Origin: Bog-159 sp963738375
GTDB taxonomy: Bacteria > Acidobacteriota > Terriglobia > Bryobacterales > Bryobacteraceae
DNA length: 64,000 bases
Direction of reading: 5' to 3'
Assembly (NCBI GenBank): GCA_963738375.1
Contig: CAVTWL010000008.1
Span: forward strand, 186,001 to 250,000
The notes below the pieces were generated by a model that had not been told where the DNA came from, searched no databases, and was given only the letters and a program-made list of their open reading frames with translations. Shown here in pieces: positions 49,673-57,996 of this stretch; within the stretch, counting starts at the first letter, position 1; the number at the start of each line of letters is the position of its first letter. Both the position numbers and the translations under genes were made by a program.

Positions 49673-51682
49673 CTACAGCAGCCGGAAGTTCACTTCGATG
49701 GTGGCGCGGATTTTCACTGGCTGGCCTTCCCTGGCACCTGGCTTGAAGCGCCATTGATTCACGGCTTCGATGGCGTTTTCGTCCAGGCCCAGACCGGCTC
49801 CGCGCAGCACTTGGGCATCATGGACGATGCCATCCGTGCCGACGATTACCGATAGGACCACGGTGCCTTGCAGTTTGGCGGCGCGGGCTTCTTCGGAATA
49901 CTTCGGTTCGACCTTGGAGTCGACGCGCGGCGCGGTAGTGCCGTTGCCGACGCGATAGACGTTGTCCAGCGCGATGGTGGGTTTAGCAGAGGTCTTCTCG
50001 GCGGCGACGGAAGAGAGTTGGCCGGCCCGCTCCTTACCGCCGTCCAGCGCGATGGTGGGTTTAGCGGCGGTCTTCCCAGCCGCGACGGAAGTGAGTTGGT
50101 CGGCCTGGTCCGTACGGCCTTGCGACCGCAAGAAAGAGGAAAAGACCGCCCGAATGACGCCGGCGTCCGAGGAATTCGGATCTTGTGCCGCCAGGGCGCT
50201 TTGGTACAGCTTGTCGGCGTCGTCGAAACTCTTTTCGTTCTGCCGCACCACAGCCATCCACATCAGCGCCATGCCGGCGTTGGCCGGGGCTACGTGCAGC
50301 AGAAGATCGAAGGCTTCAAAGGCTTTTGGGAAGTCGCGGTTGTTTAGCGCGGTCACGCCGAGATGCGTAAGCGCGCCAGCGGCTTCGGGCCGGTCGCCGA
50401 TGATCTGCGCGGCTTTGGTGTAAAGATCGACGCCAGATTTGGGATCGATTTTTTGTTCCACTTCGCCCAGTTTCACGAGACCGATACCGTACTCTACGCT
50501 CTGCTCGCCGGCGACTTCGCCGCGGATGGCGAGCGATGCTTCCGCGAGTTTCCGCGCCGTTTCGTATTTGGCGTGGCGCGTGGCGGCGAGCGACGCGGAA
50601 TCGAGGGCTGCGAAGCCTTTCTGCGAACGCGCGGCCTGGATGGCTGCATCCACGTCGGCCGGAACGGCGTCGCTGGCCGGATCCTGGGCGCGAACGGCGG
50701 CTAGGGGGAGGATGGCCGCGATCGCGAGGAGTGCGGCCAACAGCGCCCAGGAGCGTGCGGGGGCGCTGCGGTTCACGCCTGTATCGAGGATGGCAAGCAA
50801 GCGGCCTTCCAACTGCGAGCGGCGCGCCATAGACGGCGCGATCCAAGCCACGACCGAGTGGCTCTGCATGGCGCGCGCCACTTCCAGGAGTTGGCCGGCG
50901 TAATCGGGCGCGGCGGTTCCGGCCTTTAATACGAGGTCGTCGGCGGCGCGTTCGCGTTCTTTCAGGAATTCGCGCCACGCGGTCCAAGCCAGAGGGTTCC
51001 ACCAATAGAGGGACAAGGCCGCGCGGGCCAGCAGTTGGGTAGCGGCGTCGCCACGGCGGACGTGCGCCAGTTCGTGCAGCAGCACCATGCGGCGCTTGTC
51101 GTCGCTCCATGAGACCGCATCGGCGGGCATGAGGATGGTGGAACGACGCAGTCCGAAGGTCATGGGCATGCATCCGGATGGGATTTCGACAAGCGGCACG
51201 GCGCGGCGTATGTCGAGCGTTGGAGCGAGTGCGGCTAGGTGGTCTTCAGGCAATGGATGGCCTGCGCGCCGCACGCGCCAGGCGATTGCGTAGCCGAGCA
51301 TCATTTGCGCCAGGGAGATCAAGACGCCGGCTGCCCAGAGAGGCATCAGCCAAAGTCGCCAATTCGGACGCCAGTTGGCAGTGCGCGGGGGGAGGATCGC
51401 GGCAGGCGCGGGCCGGCTTGGGGCGGCGCCGATTGGCTCCATCGCCGCGGCGCGGAAATCAGGCGCGAGGGGCAAGGTGGAGGATGGAAGCGGGACTCGC
51501 AGAGGCGGCATTGCGGCGGAAAAGAACGGCAAGAGCAGGATGGCGGCTAAGGCAGCCGTCCAGACGAGGTGGCGCGAGGCGGCCGAGCGCTTGCGCAGGA
51601 CCAACGCAAGAATCCAGGCGGCGGCCAAAATGACGGTGCTTTTGGCGGCAACACCGATTAGAAATGCATTCGATTCAAACAT
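49673..51682 (-). CDS. BlaR1/M56-type membrane metalloprotease fused to TPRs and a TonB C-terminal domain
   Basis: 669 residues, start ATG 51682 directly after the BlaI-like stop. Several N-terminal helices enclose the zinc motif HELAHVRRGD (M56, about residues 198-207). A further helix at about 310-330 leads to a periplasmic TPR-like region (about 385-520). A 22-residue segment occurs twice in succession (TSVAAGKTAAKPTIALDGG-like and SSVAAEKTSAKPTIALDN-like). The last 90 residues are a TonB C-terminal domain (EARAAKLQGTVVLSVIVG, AIEAVNQWRFKPG). In BlaR1 the protease senses a signal and relieves BlaI repression. The TonB domain here suggests a link to outer-membrane or periplasmic transport (inference). 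Confidence 0.88.
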   Translation of the reverse strand: MFESNAFLIGVAAKSTVILAAAWILALVLRKRSAASRHLVWTAALAAILLLPFFSAAMPPLRVPLPSSTLPLAPDFRAAAMEPIGAAPSRPAPAAILPPRTANWRPNWRLWLMPLWAAGVLISLAQMMLGYAIAWRVRRAGHPLPEDHLAALAPTLDIRRAVPLVEIPSGCMPMTFGLRRSTILMPADAVSWSDDKRRMVLLHELAHVRRGDAATQLLARAALSLYWWNPLAWTAWREFLKERERAADDLVLKAGTAAPDYAGQLLEVARAMQSHSVVAWIAPSMARRSQLEGRLLAILDTGVNRSAPARSWALLAALLAIAAILPLAAVRAQDPASDAVPADVDAAIQAARSQKGFAALDSASLAATRHAKYETARKLAEASLAIRGEVAGEQSVEYGIGLVKLGEVEQKIDPKSGVDLYTKAAQIIGDRPEAAGALTHLGVTALNNRDFPKAFEAFDLLLHVAPANAGMALMWMAVVRQNEKSFDDADKLYQSALAAQDPNSSDAGVIRAVFSSFLRSQGRTDQADQLTSVAAGKTAAKPTIALDGGKERAGQLSSVAAEKTSAKPTIALDNVYRVGNGTTAPRVDSKVEPKYSEEARAAKLQGTVVLSVIVGTDGIVHDAQVLRGAGLGLDENAIEAVNQWRFKPGAREGQPVKIRATIEVNFRLL

Positions 51683-52066
51683 CTACCTTTCCTCCTTGCG
51701 AGCTTTCTCAATTACTTCCGCCATGCGATCGAGTTCTGCCGCGGTAAGGCGGCTGGACGACACATCGAGCAGGGCGGCAACCACCTGGTCCGGCGAATCC
51801 TTAAAGAACGTGTCGAGCAGGTGTTTGACGGCAGACCGCTTGGCCTTATCGTGCGTAACCGTAGGCGTGTAAACATACTTCAAGCCTTCCGCCTGATGTT
51901 TAATGTGGCCTTTTTCCTCCAGAATGCGGAGCATGGCGCGGACTGCGGAATAAGTGGGGGCATTGGGCATGGCTTCGCGAACTTCCGCGGCCGAGGAACG
52001 GCCTCGCTTGTAGAGGAGGTCCATGATCTGGCGTTCGCGGCGGCTGAGCCCGGATGGAGGGGTCAT
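51683..52066 (-). CDS. BlaI/MecI-family repressor
   Basis: 127 residues from ATG 52066. The winged helix is seen in LSRRERQIMDLLYKRG, SAAEVREAMPNAPTYSAVRAMLRILEEKG (read in parts) and HQAEGLKYVYTP. The C-terminal half, LLDTFFKDSPDQVVAALLD, is the dimerisation part. The stop abuts the start of the BlaR1-like sensor, the usual repressor-protease pair. A 21-base perfect palindrome 19 bases upstream of the start is the probable operator. It likely represses the pair and perhaps other loci until the sensor is activated. Confidence 0.92.
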   Translation of the reverse strand: MTPPSGLSRRERQIMDLLYKRGRSSAAEVREAMPNAPTYSAVRAMLRILEEKGHIKHQAEGLKYVYTPTVTHDKAKRSAVKHLLDTFFKDSPDQVVAALLDVSSSRLTAAELDRMAEVIEKARKEER

Positions 52067-52085
52067 CGCGGGCGTCCATGCTGTT

Positions 52086-52106
52086 TTTCTAGCATCATGC
52101 TAGAAA
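52086..52106. promoter_or_regulatory. 21-base palindromic operator of the BlaI-like gene
   Basis: TTTCTAGCAT at 52086-52095 and ATGCTAGAAA at 52097-52106 are exact inverted arms around a single C. The palindrome lies 19-40 bases before the repressor start, in its promoter region, and next to the divergent ccmE gene. Size and position suit a dimeric BlaI-type repressor, although the sequence differs from the TACA/TGTA boxes of staphylococcal and bacillar members. Confidence 0.6.
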
Positions 52107-52223
52107 GTTAGCACTGCTATTGCTGGCTGTCAAGTCGGGAAGTGTTAAGTTTTTCGACACCTGCGCAATCTGACGCAGATATCAGAAGCGCTTTCAGATA
52201 TACTATGTCTTCAGAGGGACGGT

Positions 52224-52649
52224 ATGAGAAAATACGGGAAATTCGCCGTTTTAATTGGGATAGTTCTTGCCGCTCTGGTGTGGTTAGCAAGTTCCGGAGT
52301 GAGCGAAACCAAGACTTATTACAAGACAATCAGCGAAGTCGGCAAGATGGGCGACCATGTTTACGATGAGCGATTGCGCGTGGCCGGCGATGTGGAAAGC
52401 GGATCGATCCAGCATACGAAAGGGCAGGTTTGCTTCACCTTAACGCAGGACAAGCAGCCGCTGAAGGTAGTCTATACAGGCACCGATCCTCTGCCGGACA
52501 CCTTCCGGGACGGAGCACAGGCTCTCGCCGATGGCCGCATGGGCCGCGATGGAGTTTTTCACGCGAGCAAGATTCAGGCAAAATGCGCTTCTAAATATGA
52601 AGCGAAGCCGAGTAGTTTGCGCGCCGCTCCTGTCAATAAGGCAAGTTAG
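52224..52649 (+). CDS. ccmE: Cytochrome c maturation heme chaperone CcmE, Cys-type
   Basis: 141 residues. An N-terminal membrane anchor at about 6-24 is followed by the OB-fold of CcmE. Typical segments are YYKTISEV, RLRVAGDVESGS, FTLTQDKQPLKVVYTGTDPLPDTF (in parts) and EGxxG-like DGRMGRDGVFHAS. The heme-attachment site reads KCASKY: Cys121 where the E. coli protein has His130, with Tyr125 at the HxxxY partner position. This CxxxY variant is known from archaea and some deltaproteobacteria. It carries heme from CcmABCD to CcmF. It is the first gene of the ccm operon, 12 bases before ccmF. Confidence 0.92.
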   Translation: MRKYGKFAVLIGIVLAALVWLASSGVSETKTYYKTISEVGKMGDHVYDERLRVAGDVESGSIQHTKGQVCFTLTQDKQPLKVVYTGTDPLPDTFRDGAQALADGRMGRDGVFHASKIQAKCASKYEAKPSSLRAAPVNKAS

Positions 52650-52661
52650 AAAGGCCAAGCA

Positions 52662-54674
52662 ATGGAAAACGTCGCATCGCTGGCTGTATTACTGGCCTTT
52701 TGTGTCGCGATATACGCCTTAGTAGCTTCGGTGACCGGGCGTTTGCGGCACAAACCATTCCTGATCGTGAGCGGCGAGCGCGCGGTTTACGCCGTCTGGG
52801 CTCTGGTTACGCTCGGATCGGGGATTCTGGTATATAGCCTGATCACCGGCGACTTCCGTTTCTCGTATGTCGCGCAACATAGTAACCGTGACATGCCGCT
52901 GCTTTATAAGTTTGCGGCGTGGTGGGGCGGACAGGAAGGGTCGCTGCTTTTCTGGGGCTGGCTGCTTTCGACTTACTCGGCCGTGGTAGTCTTCACTAAC
53001 CGGCGCAAGCATCGCGACATGATGCCTTATGTGGTGGGCATTCTGATGTTCGTGCAGGGCTTTTTCCTGCTGCTGACTAACTTCGTAGTCAGCCCGTTCA
53101 AGATGCTGGCGCTGGAAGGTTCGATCACGGCGGTGCAGGACGGCAACGGATTGAACCCGTTGTTACAGTATCCGGCCATGGCGATTCATCCCCCCATGCT
53201 GTATCTGGGATATGTGGGGTTCACGGTTCCTTTCGCGTTTGCCATTGCTTCTTTGATCACGCGGCAACCGGGAGAAGCGTGGATTCACACGACGCGCCGC
53301 TGGACATTGATCACCTGGCTTTTTCAGAGCACAGGCATTATGCTGGGCGCGGCCTGGGCTTACCATGTACTGGGATGGGGCGGCTACTGGGGCTGGGATC
53401 CGGTGGAAAATGCTTCGCTGCTGCCCTGGCTTAGCGGCACCGCGTTTTTGCATTCCGTGATGATGCAGGAGAAGAAAGGCATGATGAAGGTTTGGAACAT
53501 CGTGCTGATCTCCGCGACGTTTCTGCTTTGTATCTTTGGCACGGCACTGACGCGGATCGGCCTGGTCAGTTCAGTGCATGCCTTCGCGCAAGGGCCTCTG
53601 GGCAAGTATTTCGTCTCATTTCTTTCGATTTGCATTGCGGGTACGGTTTATCTGATTGTGGACCGGCTGCCTTACCTGAAGAGCGAAGCGGAACTGGAAA
53701 GCGTCATATCGCGCGAATCGAGCTTTCTGTTCAACAACCTGATCCTGCTGGCAAGCTGTTTCGCGGTGCTTTGGGGCACGCTGTTCCCGGTGATTTCGGA
53801 AGCGATTTCGGATGAGAAGATCAGTCTGGACGCGGCGTGGTTCAACAAGCTGATGATTCCCATCGGCCTGTTTCTGCTGGTGCTAACGGGCGTGGGCCCG
53901 TTGTTCGCGTGGCGGCGCACGTCGGTGGAGAGCCTGCGCCGGAATTTCCAGTGGCCCGGCCTGGCTGCGCTGGTTCTGGTTGCGGGGCTGTTGATCGGCG
54001 GTGTTCGCAGTTTCTATGCGCTGATTTCTTTCGGCTTCTGCCTGTTCGTGGCGCTGACGGTGTTGATGGAGTTTTATAAGGGCGGGCGCGCCATCGCGGC
54101 GAAGAATCACATGAACCTGGTGCGCGCGATTGTAGAGCTGACTCATCGCAATACCCGGCGCTACGGCGGATATCTTGTACACATGGGCATCGTGCTGATG
54201 TTCATCGGCTTCACCGGCGCGGCATTCAATAAATCGGACGTTAAAGAGATGGGCGTTGGCGACACGTTGAAACTGGGCCACTACGACTTGAAGGTCGTGA
54301 ACCTAAAGGAAGACGAGAACGCCAACTATAGCTGGCATCGCGCCAACATCGACGTCTTCAAAGACGGCGATTTACTGGGCACGTTAGAACCGGAGAAGCG
54401 GTTCTACAAGGCGAGCCGGCAGGGAACTTCGGAAGTCGGCGTGCGACCCCGGTTGAACGAAGATCTGTACATTAATTTCGGCGGCATGTCCGACGACGGG
54501 CAGCGCGCGGTGATCCAGGCTTACATTTTTCCGCTGGTTTCGTGGATCTGGCTTGGCGGTCTGGTGTTGATCGGCGGCACGTTCGTGTGTCTCGTGCCCA
54601 GCAAAGTAAAGTTGCAATATGCCCGCACGGAAGTGGTTGGGATTAGCAGGAAATATGCGGAAGTTCCGAAATAG
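52662..54674 (+). CDS. ccmF: Cytochrome c heme lyase subunit CcmF
   Basis: 670 residues, intact, with about 15 membrane helices. The tryptophan-rich heme-handling motif is WGGYWGWDPVENASLLPW. Conserved surroundings are GGQEGSLLFWGW, LQYPAMAIHPPMLYLGY and SSVHAFA. A soluble periplasmic segment lies near the C-terminus before the last helix (IWLGGLVLIGGTFVCLVP). CcmF ligates heme to CXXCH motifs of apocytochromes with CcmH. Its last 20 bases overlap the ccmH start. It should serve the octaheme cytochrome at 0.2-3.3 kb and other c-type cytochromes. Confidence 0.95.
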   Translation: MENVASLAVLLAFCVAIYALVASVTGRLRHKPFLIVSGERAVYAVWALVTLGSGILVYSLITGDFRFSYVAQHSNRDMPLLYKFAAWWGGQEGSLLFWGWLLSTYSAVVVFTNRRKHRDMMPYVVGILMFVQGFFLLLTNFVVSPFKMLALEGSITAVQDGNGLNPLLQYPAMAIHPPMLYLGYVGFTVPFAFAIASLITRQPGEAWIHTTRRWTLITWLFQSTGIMLGAAWAYHVLGWGGYWGWDPVENASLLPWLSGTAFLHSVMMQEKKGMMKVWNIVLISATFLLCIFGTALTRIGLVSSVHAFAQGPLGKYFVSFLSICIAGTVYLIVDRLPYLKSEAELESVISRESSFLFNNLILLASCFAVLWGTLFPVISEAISDEKISLDAAWFNKLMIPIGLFLLVLTGVGPLFAWRRTSVESLRRNFQWPGLAALVLVAGLLIGGVRSFYALISFGFCLFVALTVLMEFYKGGRAIAAKNHMNLVRAIVELTHRNTRRYGGYLVHMGIVLMFIGFTGAAFNKSDVKEMGVGDTLKLGHYDLKVVNLKEDENANYSWHRANIDVFKDGDLLGTLEPEKRFYKASRQGTSEVGVRPRLNEDLYINFGGMSDDGQRAVIQAYIFPLVSWIWLGGLVLIGGTFVCLVPSKVKLQYARTEVVGISRKYAEVPK

Positions 54675-55125
54675 TTTATGCTTGCTGGTGCTGGCCGGAT
54701 GTACGCTGGCGCTCGGTGAGACGGCCTCGGAAAAACCGAGCGTGGATGTGCGGCGCGTGGGCTCGCACATCGGCTGCCAGTGCGGGTGCAAGGATACCGT
54801 AGCCACGTGCGCGATGCTGGAGTGCAGTTTTTCGAAGCCAGCCAAAGAGAAGATCGCCAAATTACAAGGCTCCGGCGCTACGGATAAGGCCATCATCGAT
54901 CAGTTTACGGCCGAGTTCGGCGCCGGGGTATATCGAGGCGATCCCAGTTCGTTTGGCTGGCTTGTTCCGTACCTGTTGATCGCCCCGGGCCTGGCGTTCA
55001 TCTGGTGGTTCTTGAAGCGTAGCCGCAAGGCTCGCCCGGTCGTGCAGGCCGGACCGGCGCCCGACGATTCCGAACTGGACAAGTATCACGCCCAGATCGA
55101 GAAGGATTTGGCGCACCTGGAATAA
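54655..55125 (+). CDS. ccmH: CcmH-like apocytochrome thiol-reductase subunit
   Basis: 156 residues from ATG 54655, inside the end of ccmF. The signal sequence MRKFRNSLCLLVLAGCTLAL is followed by the three-helix CcmH domain. Instead of the classical LRCPVCQ motif it has GCQCGCKDTVATCAMLEC, with Cys at residues 41, 43, 45, 52 and 57. One membrane helix (YLLIAPGLAFIWWFL) and a charged tail follow. In the maturation system CcmH reduces the CXXCH thiols and docks with CcmF. The stop is directly followed by the next gene's ATG. Confidence 0.85.
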   Translation: MRKFRNSLCLLVLAGCTLALGETASEKPSVDVRRVGSHIGCQCGCKDTVATCAMLECSFSKPAKEKIAKLQGSGATDKAIIDQFTAEFGAGVYRGDPSSFGWLVPYLLIAPGLAFIWWFLKRSRKARPVVQAGPAPDDSELDKYHAQIEKDLAHLE

Positions 55126-55557
55126 ATGATTATCGCCATAGCAGCGCTGGTCGCCGTCGGCGCGATTGCATTCGTCCTGACGGTGCGGGCTCAGGATCTG
55201 CCCCAGCCAGAACCAGTTTCGCCTTTTCAGCATCTGGACGAACGCAAAGCCGCCATCTACGAGAATCTGCGCGATTTGCAATTCGAATACCGGGTGGGAA
55301 AGCTTTCCGATCAGGATTATCAGCAGACTAAGAAAGACCTGCAGCGCGAGTTGGCGGGTGTGATGGCGGAAGTGGATCGCATCCAACTGCAACTAAATCC
55401 GAATGGCGCCGCGCCGCCGGTGGCCGCGCTGCCCGCAGTGGAAGCGAAGAAGCCCGCAGCCGATCCGCTGGCCTGCCCCCATTGCGGCGCCAGATTCGAT
55501 CAGCCGCTGAAGTTCTGCGGCGAATGCGGCAAAGCCATGAAAGCGGTAGAAGCATGA
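55126..55557 (+). CDS. CcmI-like membrane protein with C-terminal zinc ribbon
   Basis: 143 residues. An N-terminal membrane helix (residues 1-20) is followed by a helical segment LDERKAAIYENLRDLQFEYRVGKL (in parts) and LSDQDYQQTKKDLQREL. This is the pattern of the small CcmI-type proteins in which a membrane anchor carries a heptad-like helix pair. The C-terminus adds a zinc ribbon, with Cys at 117 and 120 (CPHC) and 131 and 134 (CGEC). It sits between ccmH and the unknown ccm gene with zero spacing and overlap. It probably presents apocytochromes or tethers partners at the cytoplasmic or periplasmic face; orientation is uncertain. Confidence 0.8.
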   Translation: MIIAIAALVAVGAIAFVLTVRAQDLPQPEPVSPFQHLDERKAAIYENLRDLQFEYRVGKLSDQDYQQTKKDLQRELAGVMAEVDRIQLQLNPNGAAPPVAALPAVEAKKPAADPLACPHCGARFDQPLKFCGECGKAMKAVEA

Positions 55558-56588
55558 GATCCGTTTTTATCACTCTTTGTTTGTGCGCGGGGCCCATGCT
55601 GGCCGCGGTCGATGGAACGGTGATCAACAAGACCACCGGCAAGGCACAGTCCGGCGCGACAGTGACTCTGTATAAGCTAGGGAGCGCGGGGATGGAGTCC
55701 GTCGAGAGCGTAAAATCCACCGCGCAGGGCGCGTTCCATATCGATCAGAGCCCGCAAGGTCCGCATTTGATACAGACCGCTTACGACGGCGTGACTTACA
55801 ATCACATGCTGCCGCCGGGTTCGGCCCTGTCGGGTATCTCTCTGGACGTCTATAACTCGTCGAAGCAGGCTGGGGCGGCGAAGCTTTCGCGCCATTTCTT
55901 GATTTTCCAGCCGAATGGCGCGCAGTTGGCGATCAATGAGGGCTTCATCTTTACCAACGATGGAGTGACTACTTATAACGATCCGGATGGCGGTACCTTG
56001 AAGTTCTTTCTGCCGGTGGCGGCGAAGGGTATCGTGCAGGTAAAGGCCACCTCGCCGCAGGGCATGCCTATCGACCGGGCGGCCGATAAGACCGGCCTGC
56101 CGGGTGTCTACAAAGTGGATTTCCCCATTAAGCCTGGCGAAACCAATGTACAGGTGAGCTACCTGGTGCCTTATAGCGCCGGCGCCGTGTTTGAAGGCAG
56201 GACGATCGGCAAGACAGCGGAGCCGACGTTGTTAGTTGCGCCGAATGGCGTGACTCTGCGCGGCGAAGGCGTGGAGAACAAGGGGCAAGAGCCGCGTTCG
56301 AAAGCTACGGTTTACAGCGTGGCGGCAGCGTCTTACAAGGTCGAAGTGGCAGGCGCCATGCCGGCCGCGGCGGGTGACAGCGACTCGGGTGACAACGGCG
56401 GTCCGGGTCTGGAAGAGATCTCGCCGAAGATTTTGGGCCACAATTTTTCCGCGACGGTGGCGGGGGCGACGCTGCGGATTCCGTCGACGATCATGATCGT
56501 GGTTCTCGCCTTCGCGATCCTGGCGCTTGGTTTCATGGTTCTGTATCGCGCGCAGCCCGCAGGCGCCCCTCACGGCGAGAGGAAATGA
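55554..56588 (+). CDS. Membrane-anchored carboxypeptidase-regulatory-like protein embedded in the ccm operon
   Basis: 344 residues from ATG 55554, which overlaps the previous stop (ATGA). Its own stop overlaps the ccmA start (ATGA at 56585). A signal peptide (MRSVFITLCLCAGPMLA) leads to a carboxypeptidase-regulatory-like beta-sandwich (DGTVINKTTGKAQSGATVTL, TAQGAFHIDQSPQGPHLIQ). A second beta-rich domain follows (KFFLPVAAKGIVQV, VSYLVPYS). A Gly/Asp-rich linker precedes a C-terminal transmembrane helix (STIMIVVLAFAILALGFMVL in part). No cysteine or heme motif is evident. It is unknown in textbook ccm systems. Tight coupling to ccm genes suggests a periplasmic helper in cytochrome maturation (inference). 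Confidence 0.85.
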   Translation: MRSVFITLCLCAGPMLAAVDGTVINKTTGKAQSGATVTLYKLGSAGMESVESVKSTAQGAFHIDQSPQGPHLIQTAYDGVTYNHMLPPGSALSGISLDVYNSSKQAGAAKLSRHFLIFQPNGAQLAINEGFIFTNDGVTTYNDPDGGTLKFFLPVAAKGIVQVKATSPQGMPIDRAADKTGLPGVYKVDFPIKPGETNVQVSYLVPYSAGAVFEGRTIGKTAEPTLLVAPNGVTLRGEGVENKGQEPRSKATVYSVAAASYKVEVAGAMPAAAGDSDSGDNGGPGLEEISPKILGHNFSATVAGATLRIPSTIMIVVLAFAILALGFMVLYRAQPAGAPHGERK

Positions 56589-57286
56589 TGAACGCGGTCG
56601 CCGCCGACGGGGTCTGGAAGTATTACGGCGACTATCCAGCGCTGCGCGACGTGATGCTGCATGCCGAACCTGGCGCCTGCCTGGCTTTGATCGGCCGCAA
56701 CGGCGCGGGCAAGACTACGCTGCTGCGCATCATCGGTGGATTCTCCAAAGCGGGGCGGGGCACTATTCGCATATTCGGCAACGATCCTCGTGAAACCGAA
56801 ACGCGGCGGCGGTTGGGATGGATCGGGCACGGCATTTCGGTTTACGACGAGTTGTCGGCGCTGGAAAATTTAAGCCTGTTCGGACGGCTCTACAATTTGC
56901 CGGACCCGGGCAAATCCGCCATGGAGTGGCTGGAGCGCACGGGTTTGGAGCGGGTAAAAGACGGCTTGGTACGTGAATTTTCCCGCGGCATGCGGCAGCG
57001 GCTGGCGGTAGCGCGCGCTTTCATGCATCAGCCTTCGGTGCTGCTTCTAGACGAACCGTTCACGGCTCTCGACGATCGCGCCATTGCGGTGCTGCAGCGT
57101 CTGCTGCGGGAAGCTCTGGCGGAAGGCCGCACCGTGGTAATGTCGACCCATCAGTTGCGCGAGGCGCTGGAACTGGCCACGCACGTGGCGCTGTTGAATC
57201 GCGGCAAAGTCGCATTTCACGGCGAGCGCACCCCGCAAATGGTGGAGGACCCGGGGTGGGTCTACGCGCACTACGACGAGGCCTGA
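56585..57286 (+). CDS. ccmA: CcmA heme-exporter ATP-binding subunit
   Basis: 233 residues from ATG 56585 (a second ATG follows directly). ABC-ATPase motifs are Walker A GRNGAGKTTLL, the signature FSRGMRQRLAVARAF, Walker B VLLLDEPFTALD and the switch His in VVMSTHQLREA. With CcmB and CcmC/D it forms the complex that releases holo-CcmE at the expense of ATP. Its stop TGA overlaps the ccmB start ATG. It is less than 240 residues, typical of CcmA, and intact. Confidence 0.92.
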   Translation: MMNAVAADGVWKYYGDYPALRDVMLHAEPGACLALIGRNGAGKTTLLRIIGGFSKAGRGTIRIFGNDPRETETRRRLGWIGHGISVYDELSALENLSLFGRLYNLPDPGKSAMEWLERTGLERVKDGLVREFSRGMRQRLAVARAFMHQPSVLLLDEPFTALDDRAIAVLQRLLREALAEGRTVVMSTHQLREALELATHVALLNRGKVAFHGERTPQMVEDPGWVYAHYDEA

Positions 57287-57966
57287 TGCACTTTCTCCGC
57301 CAAACTCTGGTCATCGCCGGCAAGGACTTGCGCGCCGAACTGCGGACCAAGGAAGCGATCAACGCCTCACTGGCTTTTGCGCTCGTCATCTTCGTGCTTT
57401 TTAGTTTTGCGTTTGACCCGGGCGAGCGGGATACGGTGGAGATGTCAGGCGGCTTGCTATGGATCGTTTTCGCGTTTGCCGGGACGCTGGTGCTGAACCG
57501 CAGCTTCGCGCGCGAGATGCCCAACGATTGCCTGGATGCGCTGATCGCCGCGCCGGTTTCGGGCAGCGCCTTGTTCCTGGGCAAAGCGCTGGCCAACTTC
57601 GCGCTGGTGATTTCGGTGGAACTGGTCTCGTTACCGATCTTCGGTATCTTCTATAATGTCCACTTGACCAGCCGGATCTGGTCGCTGCTGCTGGTGCTGG
57701 CGCTGGGCACCTGGGGCCTGACGGTAATTGGGACCATCTTCAGCGCGCTGACCGTAAACATCCGGCTGCGCGAATTGATGGCGCCGCTGCTGGTTTATCC
57801 GATGATGATTCCGGCGCTGATGAGCGCCATGAAGTTGACCATGGATCTGCTGGCTGGAAAGCCATTGGGCGGCGAGGACGAAGTCTGGTTTCGATTGCTG
57901 GTGGTGTTCGACGTGATTTTTACAGCGCTGTCTTTGGTTTTTTTGGAGACGGTATTGGTAGGATAG
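57286..57966 (+). CDS. ccmB: CcmB heme-exporter membrane subunit
   Basis: 226 residues from ATG 57286 (MHFLRQTLVIAGKDLRAELR), sharing a base with the ccmA stop. About six transmembrane helices. Conserved CcmB features are the amphipathic N-terminus with KDLRAELRTKE, the AFAGTLVLNRSFA segment and the DALIAAPVSGSALFLGKALAN region. The last helices lie around LLVYPMMIPALMSA. It is the membrane partner of CcmA. It is followed by ccmC after 30 bases. Confidence 0.92.
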   Translation: MHFLRQTLVIAGKDLRAELRTKEAINASLAFALVIFVLFSFAFDPGERDTVEMSGGLLWIVFAFAGTLVLNRSFAREMPNDCLDALIAAPVSGSALFLGKALANFALVISVELVSLPIFGIFYNVHLTSRIWSLLLVLALGTWGLTVIGTIFSALTVNIRLRELMAPLLVYPMMIPALMSAMKLTMDLLAGKPLGGEDEVWFRLLVVFDVIFTALSLVFLETVLVG

Positions 57967-57996
57967 TTTTCCCGGCGGTGCGGAGTTTTTTCACTT

